From Phialocephala subalpina (taxonomy: Eukaryota; Ascomycota; Leotiomycetes; Helotiales; Mollisiaceae): a stretch of DNA of 64,000 nucleotides. Shown piece by piece: positions 23,617 through 34,620 of the stretch. Each line of letters begins with the position of its first letter. The stretch's first letter is position 1. The notes below the pieces were generated by a model. That model saw nothing but the letters and a program-made list of their open reading frames with translations. It was not told where the DNA came from and did no database searches. Location of the stretch: assembly GCA_900073065.1 (NCBI GenBank), contig FJOG01000006.1:1741979-1805978 (forward strand). Reading direction: 5' to 3'. Made by a program: the position numbers and the translations under genes.

Positions 23617-24640
23617 ATGAGTCAAAGCCAGCCATCCATCAAAGAAGATTTCGACGCCACATACACAGCTGCCAACAAATCGAAAGATGCCACCCCATAT
23701 GACTACAACCTTCTTGTCAGCGTCGGAGAGGAACTGAACGACGCTGACCCGGCATATCTTGAGCCATTGTCATATGCTCTTATAGTACGCACCGAGATTA
23801 AATCTTCCTCTTTTTTTTCTTTTCTTTTTGAAAGCTGACAGGTCTACAGAGCGTGATGCTGTGTGCTCAACGTCGGGGTGACGCTGTCGCGCCATGGTTC
23901 TCCGATCTGGTCAAGACGAGAGGTGTTGAAGAGGCCAAGAACATATTCAGCATCATCAGAGAAGCAATTGCAGTCATATATCCCTTTGTGGGCTTGCCGA
24001 ACTGCGTTCCGGCCTGCCTTGGCCTCGTTGGCGTACTGCGGGGTTTGGGGATTGACTTTGATGAGGATCGGAGAAGGTGACCACCCCACACGACATTCTC
24101 TTCATCGTAGATTTGCCACTGATGTCTCAATCATGTAGAGCAGATGTTCAGCAGGGAGATTACCTTGTCAAAGGTCTGGACACTCGAAAGAAGATATACC
24201 GCGGAGTTGGCAACCCTGAAGTACATTGGATGCTTCAGAAATACTTTCCAGACATGAGTCCGCAATCACCCGACGTCCCTCTTTCTCCAAAAGGCACACA
24301 TTAGGCTCTAGGGCTAACTTCTGTATGGACCATAGCGTACGCAACGAACACTTTCATTTTCGGATACCTCGCTACTGGCTCGCTCGACGTTTTTGAGTTA
24401 AGGCAGACGGAACTCATAATAGCGGGTGCGATCCTAGCAATGGGAGCGACTAGGCAAGCTCGAAGTCACTGTAAGGCTTCAATGCAAGTTGGAAATTCTG
24501 AGAAGGTCGTTGCGGCTCTAGTCGAAGCAGCAAGGCGAATTGCTTGTTGGAATATGCAAGAGCTATCGGAAGACATAGTAGTTTCTAACCTTGCCCAAGA
24601 GCTGAAGGATAACTTGGCGAAAGAAGAAGGGGCAAAGTAG
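23617..24640 (+). CDS. AhpD/carboxymuconolactone decarboxylase-like protein
   Basis: Exons 23617-23784, 23850-24076, 24139-24257 and 24312-24640 give 280 residues. The first half contains MLCAQRRGDAVAPWFSDL and IREAIAVIYPFVGLPNCVPAC, and the C-terminal half contains GAILAMGATRQARSHCKAS followed by LGNS-like QVGNSEKVVAALVEAAR. These are the helical repeats of the CMD/AhpD superfamily, whose His/Cys residues catalyse decarboxylation of muconolactones or peroxide reduction. The last intron (24258-24311) uses a poor GTCCGC donor and is the only way seen to keep the frame, so this junction is uncertain. Placement head-to-head with an aromatic-type monooxygenase fits ring catabolism. Confidence 0.78.
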
Positions 24641-24787
24641 AAGTCGGTGGAACCAACAAGCGCCGAAAGGTTGCTCTGTAGCTTTCAGACAAAAAATGTA
24701 CTGGACCTGCTGTCGAAACAGTTCCGGGTCGGCTAGACCATGCAGTAATAGGTGACGCAACACAAATTTTATTGTATTTAGTCTCAC

Positions 24788-27700
24788 TTATGATAGAAGC
24801 ACTTCGATATGCTGAGCTTGCCCTTGATCCGTGCCGAACATGAAAAATCGCGGAGAGAACAAGGATTCAAAATCCAAACTAGCGCCTCCTTTATCTCCAG
24901 ATCCTGTTCTTTCAGATTCCAAGTCACTAACAGGCCATCAGTATGTGAGTTGATCAAATAGCCATAGCCACAAAAATAAGACGTACTTGTGTCTTTCCAG
25001 GCTTCTGACGCTGATTGCAGAGGAGTTTGAAGACCCAGGTTGCTTCAATAGTTCTTCTGCTGCCGCCTGCATCTTCTGGAATAAACGACCCAGCTGCGAG
25101 TTGAAGCGGAGCGGATGTACATGGCGTTCGAAGTGGAACTCTCCGGCTCGTAGAAATTCGAGGTCTGTTCGAGCGGAGAGTCGATGTGGATATCTGAAAA
25201 TATTTTCAAATAGAACAGAAATTGCTGCCATGTAGTGATCAGTGTGGAAGCTAATCCATGATTGTCAGTAACTTTTCTCAGAAGGTAGAATACCTCTGCT
25301 GACTAACCATATTGGAATGAATTGGCTGTGTTCAAGTTCGTTTGACATGCTGGAGGAAGTAAGCAGACGTCATTAGCAATTCGTTCTAAAAATGAGATCA
25401 TAATCCACTGCAAGCACAGACAGATAGGTTGCTGTCGGCAACCTCAGACCGGCGTGGATACTCTTCGGAGAGCCCTCTCGGCTTCGAAGCCGAGATTTCC
25501 AAGCAAACATGATAAACAAACACCGGCAGAATGGTCACCAGGATGTAGAGGTTTATTCAGAGACTTAGTGCTCTGTGCTAGAAGGAGATCAAGCACTAAA
25601 TGAAACCTGCGGATGCCGTATCTCGGGCAAGTACTACGTCTCAAGCAATGCGCCAGACTCGTCTGCTTGACCAACATATCCTGGGCTTAGTATATAGGAA
25701 ATGACTTACTCGTTCAAGGTCTTCACGAACGCTCTTGCAGCAGCAACACATATAGCTTCGCTCGACCGTATCCTGGGATTTGGATGCAGACTGAGCGTAA
25801 TCCCATTCTGCCGAGCGCAGACTAAAGACGTCCAGTGAATGGCTTGAAGGATATTGAAGTAATGAAGATGGAGCATGGCGATAAAATGATAAGTTTCGCG
25901 AGGCGCGAGGATTTCCTGGTCCGGTCGGTATTCCAATGGGATCTCATCCCGCCAATTTGTAAGAGCAGCATCTAGTTGGCTGACCTTGTCTGCTCGGGAT
26001 ATGGCAGACTCAGCCGTACCAAACAAGTTGCAAAAGGTGTTCTTGATTTTTGCCAGCTTTACGTACCAGATGTAGATTTCTGGTGGTGTTCTGACAGTAG
26101 TATCGCTTGGGGAGGCCGGATTTGAGAGTAGCGGAAGAAGTTCCACGTCACAGCAGGAATCATACGCAGCTGGGTGTCGGCCCTGCGTTGTAGATAGGAA
26201 TCTGTGTAATAGTTAGAACCTATCGGCATTTTGTGGAAGAAGACTCACGCATCTAATGTATAGCAAATCCACCAGATTTGTGATCTCAACCGCATTTCCT
26301 CTTGTGGAAGTCCTAGCTCGGGTGGTGTTTTCCTATGCAGTCCGATAGATTGTGCTATCCGTATGGCCAATCCACAGAGGACCCATGCAATTCCGCTCTT
26401 GCTGAAGTGAATAAGATAGATAACCTTGACGCATTCAACTTAGTAGAGATTTATCAATTTGTGTCGCCGATTTCTTACATGTAAGAGAATAACCTGTACC
26501 GATGATGCGTAAGGCCGGGCAATAACGTCATTGAACATGCGCCATGCCTGCTGATACAGTCCCTGAGGCATTGCGTCTGTTGAAAACGCCAGATCAGGCG
26601 GTCGTGGAGCACTTAGAGCACCAATTGCCACGAGGAGGAAGAAACGTGAATAAACCACAGGATCGCGCTCCGGGGCCTCAGATTCGTAGAACTGAAGCCA
26701 GCTATGTTGTAGAGTTTGATCATTAACGATTGGATAAATTGCATGAACATTCCGGAAGTATGCTGTACACATTGTTAACAGAGCAAATCCTATATCGCAA
26801 GCATATCTCATGCGCACAATTTATACCATGGGCTGCCAAGGCTCGATCTGGCAGTTGATAATTCGTATCCACAAAATCCGGTGAAACCCCCACCTCATCA
26901 GTATGTTCAACAGCTCCGATCAGATAACTGAGAACGTCGGACTCCGCAATGTCTCTTTGGCCATCAATAGAGAGTCTTAGGCTAGAAGCAACAGTTGCTC
27001 CTGTCGAATTGACTCCTACAAACCACGTTAGCACTACACAAATTATGGCTAGCTATGCATTTGGGTACACGGGTTCGACCGAAACTTCAACGGAGACGTC
27101 CCCCTTTCCTAACTCCCGACTAAAGATTGAATTTCAAAGATTTTTGAAACATGGAACTACACTTGTAGAAGACATTTCATCAACTTCTATGCCACGCAGG
27201 ATGAAGCCCATACTCCTTTCACCACCTGTCGTCAATCTTCATATCGTCGGAATTCTGCCCAAATCATAACGGTGAAAGTTATATATTTCTCACAACCGCA
27301 TTGTCAAACGCCGACCAACATTTAACATCCATCTGGCTTCAACTTTTGTGACCTGTTCAAGGCACGCGACTTCCGTTCTTTTTTCAAACACCATAGTCTG
27401 AGTGCGTTCACTCAGAGATATAGATAGGCAAATGAGATACTGCATAATAAGGACGTACCGATAAACTTGCTACTTAAAGCATCTTTGCAAATAATTAGGC
27501 CGGGCGGGATCGAACCAGAAGTTGGGCCACCATTCAACAGCTCTGTGTCGACATTTGCCTGATCTGATTGACGTATGAAATACTCCAGACCCACTACCCT
27601 GCCACTTCCAAGTTCGCTCTGGACTTCGATGTTCGTTTGGCTCCCGCTCATTGGCGATGGGAGATGTTGTTGTAAGGCGCTGTCTTGCGTTTTATTTAGA

Positions 27701-28442
27701 CCCACAGGTAGAGATGACTGAAGAGGGGTTCGTCCAAGCAATGCCACCATGTCATCAAAGTCTGCAAAGTTCACTTGATTTGAATCGCCCATCTCAGCGC
27801 TTGTCAAGTTGCCTTGAGCATCTACATTGAACTGTTCTTGAAGTTGTCCTTGACCTATAGATGTCATGTTCCCGATGTGTTCTTGAGTGGGCCCGAGCAC
27901 TCCATCCTGAGTGAACATTCCTTCTGACATCATTCGATCCAAATCAAACGGTGAATCAGGTTGCGTCGCTTCCTCTTGATTGGGCATATGCGAGTCTGGA
28001 AGAGCCTGCTTTGGCTTCTTTGCCTTGTTTGGCAATTTTGATGGCTGATTAGTTCGTGTCCTTGGGTTTGATGTGTAGACGCATTGAGCTTGATATAGAA
28101 GGCAATTCATGCACGGGTGTTGATTAGTCGTGCATTTTAGCTGCAAAGGAGTGGCCCATCAGAAAGAGGCCATGCTTGAGGAAGCAACAAGCGCATGTTA
28201 TGTGAAGACGCACCCGTTTTCTGCGGCAGTTCTCGCAAGCTCGTTCGACACGCCTTGCCTTATTTACACGTGGTCGCTTTTCCCTTTCTGTAGCTGAAGA
28301 TGCCGCAACAGCAGTGGCGACGACGACGGTGTCTGTTTGCTCTATTCAATATTAGCGAGTGGAAAGCTGGTCGCATATAGAGTGGAAGATGGAATAAAGC
28401 ATATTAAATTGAAGGAATAGCCATACCTTCAACTGAAGTCAT
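24788..28442 (-). CDS. Zn2Cys6 fungal-specific transcription factor
   Basis: Ten exons (28427-28442, 28214-28341, 27459-28140, 26827-27015, 26479-26762, 26249-26424, 25710-26201, 25308-25349, 24987-25250, 24788-24926) give 803 residues with consistent phases. The zinc cluster spans the second intron: cysteines at 41, 44, 51, 58, 61 and 68 (CENC, LKC, CMNC, then QC), preceded by a basic KARRVERA stretch. The middle homology region includes YFRNVHAIYPIVND, FFLLVAIGAL, and SQIWWICYTLDAFLSTTQGR with DCDVE-like CCDVELLPLL. Two introns are unusually long, 27016-27458 (443 bp) and 25350-25709 (360 bp). The gene lies in the middle of the enzyme block and is the obvious local regulator. The junction across the 360-bp intron rests only on splice signals and frame. 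Confidence 0.85.
25476..25495. other. Perfect 20-bp palindrome in intron
   Basis: TCTCGGCTTC followed directly by its reverse complement GAAGCCGAGA, inside the 360-bp intron of the Zn2Cys6 gene. It could form a stem in the pre-mRNA or be a dyad site; no function is shown. Confidence 0.5.
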
Positions 28443-29127
28443 GTTCGTATACTTCTGAAAGGTTTGACTTGCAAATCCTGGTTCGGATGTCGCGTCGACT
28501 CTACAGCAGGGCGGTGCACGTTCCCTGAGGAAGACGTAGTTCACTCCAGGACTGTTAAGAGATAAAGGTCGGGAAAGCTGCAATGTTGTAATTGATGCTC
28601 TTGGTCGTCAACAGGGCACGATGTCGTTCTCAATTAATTGAGCAGTGCCTGGAGACGCAAAAGGATGTGCGGGGGACATCGCATTGCGCATTGGCCTGCG
28701 GCTCGCTATGGGTACGGCAAGGATTACGTACCTCTAATGCAATAGCTCGAAGTCGAGCTTTGATAGGGGATTGGGATTGGTTGCGGCGAACCCCCGCAAC
28801 TCAAAGCATGCAGCAGTACAACAATGCCGTGTGTGGAGCCGGATGTGGGGGAGGCGGAGACCGTGATAGCCTCTAGGGGTGCGCACTTATGAGTTAGAGC
28901 GTAGCCGTAGCATAATCAATGAACTACCCTTCTCTCTCCCAGAAACTTTCTGGGATCGGATCTGTGGATCATCTGGGATGCGATGAGTAAGATTCACAGT
29001 TTTATTTAGTGTCCTGGCCACCCTACTGTATCTATAATGACAGAATGCTGTGAATCTTTCGTCTGCTCCTTCGTCTGCCCGTTTCTCTCCCTGCTACTGT
29101 AACCCGCACGCTGGAGAACCGCATCCA
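28443..29127. other. Intergenic region, no gene seen
   Basis: Holds the upstream region of the Zn2Cys6 gene and the 3' flank of the SnoaL-like gene. Short frames near 28592-28876 have no motif. Confidence 0.5.
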
Positions 29128-29880
29128 TCATCCACAGTATGCATCCTTAGGATCGAATGTCTCATAAGGTCGAGGGGGCTCAGGCCAGAGCCGCGGTTCG
29201 CGGTTGATGCGATAGGGATCATAAAGCTTGGTGGTGGCTCGGTCGGGGGTGCTGTTGTGCCCAGGAATACCTTTTTGAGTCCCAGGTTTCGGGACAGGAG
29301 GGAGCGTCTGTGACAGTTCGACCCAGTCGCCATTGGAGGGGCAGAAGAAGAAGGGATTCTTCAGTAGATGCCAGACCTTCCATTGTCCATCTTCTTTCAC
29401 GAAGTCGATGGCCAATCTCCACCATATCCACGATGATTGTGGTTTGGGATCGTGCTCATGGGTTTTGCCGCCGGCTTGGAGGGTCGTCCAGACACCCTTG
29501 GCTGTCTTGCCATCACCAGCCACCTCGATGACAGGAGTTCCCATGACCTCAGATTCGAACAGGCCGGCGTGATCGCTTCCGAATTTGACGGCGGGAAAGA
29601 GTCGGCGCATGCCAGCGGCATGCGATTTCTCGAACGACCTCTCGATGTCGACGAGGCACCTCTTTGCCCCTTCGTATCCCTCATACACGCCTCGACCCCC
29701 AATTTCGATAGTAACGCCCTCCGTCTTTTTCGCGACATATTCCAATCGCTCTTCGTAAAGCCCAGCTTCCCACAGATAAGCCATCCTGCTCACCAGGTTC
29801 TGAATATGAGCGAAGGCATCCTGACGTTCTAACACGAGTGTGAGCTTGACAAGCTTCTCTTCAAGGGTTTGGGCCGACAT
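29128..29880 (-). CDS. SnoaL/NTF2-like domain protein
   Basis: A single 250-codon exon. The N-terminal helices (QDAFAHIQNLVSRMAYLWEA), the sheet segment VWTTLQAGGKTHEH, and RLAIDFVKEDGQWKVWHL follow the NTF2-like cone fold of SnoaL-type cyclases, hydratases and dehydratases. The C-terminus adds about 70 Pro-rich residues ending in RPYETFDPKDAYCG, common in fungal members found in secondary-metabolite or catabolic clusters. Catalytic residues cannot be assigned. The ATG at 29880 follows a stop-containing leader; the upstream region carries a TCCGTGGA site. A role in reshaping an oxygenated aromatic or polyketide intermediate is an inference from family and neighbours. Confidence 0.8.
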   Translation of the reverse strand: MSAQTLEEKLVKLTLVLERQDAFAHIQNLVSRMAYLWEAGLYEERLEYVAKKTEGVTIEIGGRGVYEGYEGAKRCLVDIERSFEKSHAAGMRRLFPAVKFGSDHAGLFESEVMGTPVIEVAGDGKTAKGVWTTLQAGGKTHEHDPKPQSSWIWWRLAIDFVKEDGQWKVWHLLKNPFFFCPSNGDWVELSQTLPPVPKPGTQKGIPGHNSTPDRATTKLYDPYRINREPRLWPEPPRPYETFDPKDAYCG

Positions 29881-30112
29881 TTCTCAACAGCCGTGATTGT
29901 CTGGTGGTCGTCTGGTGCGAATGATTGAAAGTGGCGAAAGTACGGAGATAGAAGCTGTCGTGAATTATAAACGTAAAAATTCTTCAAATGATATCCCCTT
30001 AAGTATCTAATATGTTTCCCCTCGTCCTTCCTTTCTTTCCGTCGAGACGGGGTGCTTTGGGATTCTAATTTTCCCCCGTGGACTCAGCACCGCCTCCCCA
30101 CACAAAATGGTT

Positions 30113-30120
30113 TCCGTGGA
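30113..30120 (+). promoter_or_regulatory. TCCGYGGA everted-repeat site
   Basis: TCCGTGGA 233 bp upstream of the SnoaL-like start codon, in the gap between that gene and the MDR oxidoreductase. Confidence 0.4.
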
Positions 30121-30352
30121 TCGAAACTCTTCCGGACTAGCCTCTCGCATCTCACAAATTTCATCGAGAACAATCAAAATATCCATTGGGAAATGAATGC
30201 AACGCAATGTAGATTTCTATTTTAAAGTACAGTACAAATACTAGTCTAGGATGCAAATAACCTTTCCGCATGTCTATGATGGTAGATAGCTAGAGCGTCA
30301 GTTTTTGTTCGTGACCTTCGTCTTAAAACGGAACAGGGAATAGAACATTAGC

Positions 30353-31735
30353 TCAGAGACTCACAGCTCCGCTCTCGCAGTACTCATGTGCTTTCACTAT
30401 TTTCTCAAATTTAAATACTTTATCCGGTTTAGGGTTGATCTGTCCGGCAATAGCTGCCTTGACTAGACTGGAAAGTGGCCGAAGATGCTTTGGGAACTAA
30501 TTCCCAAAGTCAGTATTCTCGTGGTAATACATCCAACTGGATGCCAGGAGACTGAGTATGAATGAACACTTACTGAGCTGCTATATCCTGTCAGGAACAC
30601 TCCCGGTGGCTTGCGGCCTCCCATTAGCCATGCTCTCAACGAGGACCTAATGGTAAAATTTAAATATTTGACACTTACAATTCCCATAGGGCTGAAAGGC
30701 TGCTGGAAATGGTATGCTCCTGCCAACATACCAGCCATGCAAACCCGCGAGCCACCTGAAAGCTCTGCACATGAAAGAGAAACAGGCACATTGGTTGCAC
30801 CTACAAGTTCCACTATTGCAGTAAATCCCGATGGTTCATCTCCCTCCTTCTTTATCATTTCCGAAAGGCCCGCTGTACCACATGAACTAGACTGCTCTGA
30901 GGGAAGGACAATGACTTTATCATATCCTCCCTCTTTCATTTTCTGCACCTTCTCCTGCTTTCTCGTGGTCCCGACAATCTTCTTCAGGCCGTAGATATTC
31001 TTGGCCAATGTTGCAACAGCCATTCCGACTGCTGACGAACCACCTTGCACAAGCAAGGTATCAGTAGAATGTATCTGCAACGATGTCGTAAGGATACCGT
31101 ATGCGGTCAGGAATGGTCCGGGTATCGATGCAAGACGAGCCCATGTGAGAGGAGAAGAACCATTTGCCACAAGTGAGAGAGATGATGCATCGATCATTGA
31201 GAGGGGTGCCGACAGGCACGCGGGAGGAAGGGCCACAAATTCTGTGCGTGGAAACAGGCAAGTAATTAGAAGACCTGAGTATAAAAATGGTGGAGGTCAT
31301 CAAAATTTCACTACATACCAGAGTAGCAGCCATCAAAGGCACGTCCCATACCCGCCATAAGTGCAACAACGACGTCGCCCTCTTTGTACTTGGCCCCGTC
31401 CGGGCCGGTACGTGTCTCAGTTGCTTGATCATCTTGCCTCTCCAAATCAGTCGATACCGCCTCAATAATACCAACACATTCCGAGCCGATAATTTTTGGT
31501 GGTATTATGACTGGGCCAGCCGTGAAGCCTTGGCGAGTCATGATGTCGGCAGAGCTGATTGCTAGACGCATGTTAATATTGAAGGTGCTGACGCTAGGAT
31601 TGAGAGGCAGTGCTCACCGATTGCTTTGACCCTGATCAAAACTTCATGCCCTGGACCAACCTTTGGAACTGGATAATCATCCTGCATCCGGAGAACTGAG
31701 GGATCACCCTGACGCGTTAGAATAGCTGCTCTCAT
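30353..31735 (-). CDS. MDR-superfamily oxidoreductase (quinone reductase / zinc-ADH-like)
   Basis: Four exons (31618-31735, 31319-31561, 30574-31241, 30353-30496) give 390 residues. The N-terminal GroES-like domain has MRAAILTRQGDPSVL, GHEVLIRVKAIAISSADI and IIGSECVGIIE. The nucleotide-binding domain has the loop VQGGSSAVGMAVATLAK and AIVELVGATN. The typical C-terminus is KVFKFEKIVKAHEYCESG. The Cys/His ligands of zinc alcohol dehydrogenases are not evident at the usual position, so a zinc-free quinone-oxidoreductase or enoyl-reductase type is more likely. About 40 residues before the last intron align poorly with what is known of the family, and the open frame there also contains GTAAGT, so retained intron sequence is possible. 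It shares a 417-bp promoter with the MFS gene. Confidence 0.83.
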
Positions 31736-31874
31736 TTTCGAAATAACTCTGCAAATGACAGTAACAGGATATCAAGAACAAAGTAATCAATGTGCGAAAG
31801 TAATGTCCATGAGGCAAGTGGTCCGTTCAGCTCATCAAGTCGACCGATTGGTCAGGTGAATGGACCATATAGAT

Positions 31875-31882
31875 TCCGTGGA
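31875..31882 (+). promoter_or_regulatory. TCCGYGGA everted-repeat site (1 of 2)
   Basis: TCCGTGGA in the shared promoter of the divergent MDR oxidoreductase (start 31735) and MFS transporter (start 32153). Confidence 0.42.
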
Positions 31883-32007
31883 GCACCCACCAAGCACGGG
31901 CCGGGAGGTTGGGCCCCGGATGTGACTGTGCCAAGGTTTGTACTAGTTGCAAGCGAATGGGTGGCCAATACCAGGAATATCGACCAATAGTTGCCACTCC
32001 TTTCGCT

Positions 32008-32015
32008 TCCGTGGA
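32008..32015 (+). promoter_or_regulatory. TCCGYGGA everted-repeat site (2 of 2)
   Basis: Second TCCGTGGA in the same 417-bp bidirectional promoter, 133 bp from the first and in the same orientation. Confidence 0.42.
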
Positions 32016-32152
32016 ATTGAAGATATGGAAGTTATCTCTCAACGCAACTTTCTTATGAAATACACCGTGCAGTCAACATACATCCTACGCTTGTATACAT
32101 TTTTGATTCTCAATTATTGGAAGATCTACGGCCCTTCTATATCTCCAGCATC

Positions 32153-33616
32153 ATGGGATCCTCAATCACGCCAGCCAAGGGTCGAGGTGCTCAGGTCGAA
32201 GAAGTGGAAAATGCAAATATGGACGAGTTCAAGGGTCAGAGTCAGGATCCTATGATATTGGACTTCCCTGAGGGAGGCACTCGTGCTTGGATGGCCGTAG
32301 CCGGCGCTTTCTTATGCTTATTTGTCGGTGGTGTAGTAAGTGGGACTCGAGGACAGAATTTCGTTTGTGCTAAGCTGACGGTGCATGCGCATTAGGAATA
32401 TAGCTTCGGTGTCTTCATCACTTACTATTCCAGTCACTTTCTCAAGGACGAATCTGTCTCGAACATCGCTTGGGTTGGCTCTGCAGCCGCGTTCATCCAT
32501 TCTACCATTGGTCTACTCGTTGGCAAATTGTACGATGACGGCTGGTTCCGACAACTCATTTTCGTCGGCTCCTTCCTCCATGTCTTTTGCTTCATGATGC
32601 TCTCATTGTGCACCAAGTTCTGGCAAGTCTGGTTGGCACAGGGCCTCGGCATGGGTCTTGCAACAGGAATCCTTTATCAGCCAGCTCTCGCAATTGTCAG
32701 TCAGTACTTCGAGCGTCGCCGGTCGCTGGCAATGGGCATAGTAATGATGGGAGCTTCGACCGGCGGCGTTATCTTTCCTATCATTATGAACAATACTATC
32801 GCTCGACTGGGCTTCGGCTGGGGCGTACGAGTTGGCGCTTTCGTAATGTTGGGAATCCTCACAATCGCTAATCTCTGCCTCAAACCACGCCTCTCTACAC
32901 GCGACATGTCTGGCAAGGCACATCTCAATATGGTGCTCATCAACGAAGATATCCTAGAAGACACACCTCCAGCCCAACTCCGCGGGATCAACTATCGACA
33001 ATTCTTCGATCTCGCATTCATTGTCACTACACTTGGATGTTTCTTCATTCAGATGGGCACTGGGTTTCCATATGCATATATTACATCGTATGCTACCCTC
33101 GAAGGCCAAATCTCCCCCAACCTACAGTTCTACCTTTTACCAATCACCTTTGCGGGCTCTGCTGTGGGGTCTCCAATCATGGCTGGTATGGCTGACTATG
33201 TCGGGGTATTCAACATTGTTATCATCTCCACAATCGTGAGCGCTGGTCTCCAAGCAAGCATCTTCGGTGCAACAACAGATGGTGGAGCAGTGGCTGTCTC
33301 CTTTCTTTATGGCTTCATGGCAGCTGGATTCCAATCGATGATGGGGCCCATCTACAGCAAACTGTCTGCCACAGTGCTTGAGATAGGACACCGTATGGGA
33401 ATTGGATTCTTCTTCATTGGGATCGCCACCCTCATCTCGTCGCCAATTCAGGGTGCCTTGCTAGGCAGTAATCCGCTGACATACATATGGTGGAAACCAC
33501 TGGTATTTTCTGTTCTCTCTCTTGCTATTGGAGTTTGCTTTCTGGTGGTATCTCGTTTCTTGCTCATCAGGCGTTGGGAGACTGTCAAGATGTTCTTGGG
33601 TGTGACGAGAGCATAG
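32153..33616 (+). CDS. MFS transporter, monocarboxylate (SLC16/MCT-like) type
   Basis: Exons 32153-32335 and 32396-33616 give 467 residues. A hydrophilic N-terminus ends in FPEGGTRAWMAVAGAF, the usual entry to helix 1 of fungal MCT-like proteins, followed by YSFGVFITYYSSHF. LAQGLGMGLATGILYQPALAIVSQYFERRRSLAMGI carries the signature between helices 4 and 5, split in two short motifs, and the GASTGGVIFP motif follows. About twelve hydrophobic spans are present and the C-terminus is short. Members move carboxylates or secondary metabolites with protons. As the right-hand divergent partner of the MDR gene it is the likely importer or exporter for this block. Confidence 0.88.
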
Positions 33617-34002
33617 TTGCTTGAATCTATCAACTAGTATCCGCTCTCTTCCATTCAACCGTGTTATGCTGCTATAGCAACCTTCGAGTAGGACAGATAG
33701 TCATGTGGTCTCAGTGTAGTATAGTTGCAAACATCTTTCCTGTAGCAATGCACCACTTTTGCAAATTCATAGCTAGAAACTTTGAGATTGATTCCCACTC
33801 ATAGCCTCTAAGAGCTTTTCATTAGCCATACAATCCATAACCCTCATCCGGCAGTAATACAAAAACCACGCCCTCCATACTCTCTTGTTCCAAAAAGAAG
33901 CAAGGCACACAGTCAGACACTCAATGCAAAATAAGCAAGTAGCAATATTAAAAACTCCCCATACTCACCCTAAGCTCCGTAGTTCTGGCCCTTAAATAAA
34001 CG
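33617..34002. other. Intergenic region
   Basis: Nothing recognisable; 3' flank of the MFS gene. Confidence 0.4.
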
Positions 34003-34620
34003 ATGCTAGAGCTGACCATGCTGCTTGATACCATTGGCGAGGTTGAAACAGCGGCTGAGCTGATGACAGAGCTTGATTCGATAGTCTGGCATCAAACCAA
34101 GCTGGAGCTGGCGAGGCTGGTCTGGCTGGCAAAGCTGCTGGAAGAGGCAACAGTCTGGCTTGACACCACACTGGAGCTGACCAGAGAGCTTGATGCGAGG
34201 CTGCTTGACACCAAAGAGCTGGATGGGAGCGTGATGGTGGTGAACCGAAGAGGATACTAGGGAGCTTAAAACTAGAGAGCTTGATGGCAGAGTGCTTGAT
34301 GGCAGAGTGCTTGAAGCTAAGACGCTTGAAGACACAGAGCTGACCGCAGAGCTTGAAACTAGGGAGCTTGATTCGATGCTGGAGCTTGACACAAGGCTGG
34401 AGCTGACAAAGGAAGAGCTTGAGACCATGGAGCTAGAGATCCTACTTGAGCTTGATACGATAGAGCTTGAGACAAGGCTTGAGCTGCCGATGAGAGAGCT
34501 TGAAGCGATGCTGGAGCTTGATGCCATAGAGCTTGAAAGCATGGTAGAGCTGACCAGGGAGCTGGAGACAACGCCTGGGCTTGAAACCAGGGACGAGCTG
34601 ACCACGGAGCTTGAAGACAC
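34003..34620. repeat. Degenerate minisatellite, unit based on GAGCTTGA/GAGCTGAC
   Basis: The word GAGCTTGA or GAGCTGAC followed by a variable 7-20 bp recurs dozens of times (for example 34360-34620). Unit lengths cluster around multiples of three, which keeps several frames open on both strands. Confidence 0.8.

Noticed and set aside
25444..25677. 77-codon minus-strand frame as an exon of the Zn2Cys6 gene
   Set aside because: Including it breaks phase with both neighbours; skipping it gives a smooth KTLND-MSNELEHS junction, so it is treated as intron.
28592..29313. Plus-strand frames between the Zn2Cys6 and SnoaL-like genes
   Set aside because: The second overlaps the SnoaL-like gene antisense; the first has no recognisable motif or codon bias.
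14315..33616. Backbone synthase (PKS, NRPS, terpene synthase, DMATS) for the cluster
   Set aside because: All frames in the interval were accounted for and none shows ketosynthase, adenylation or DDxxD motifs.
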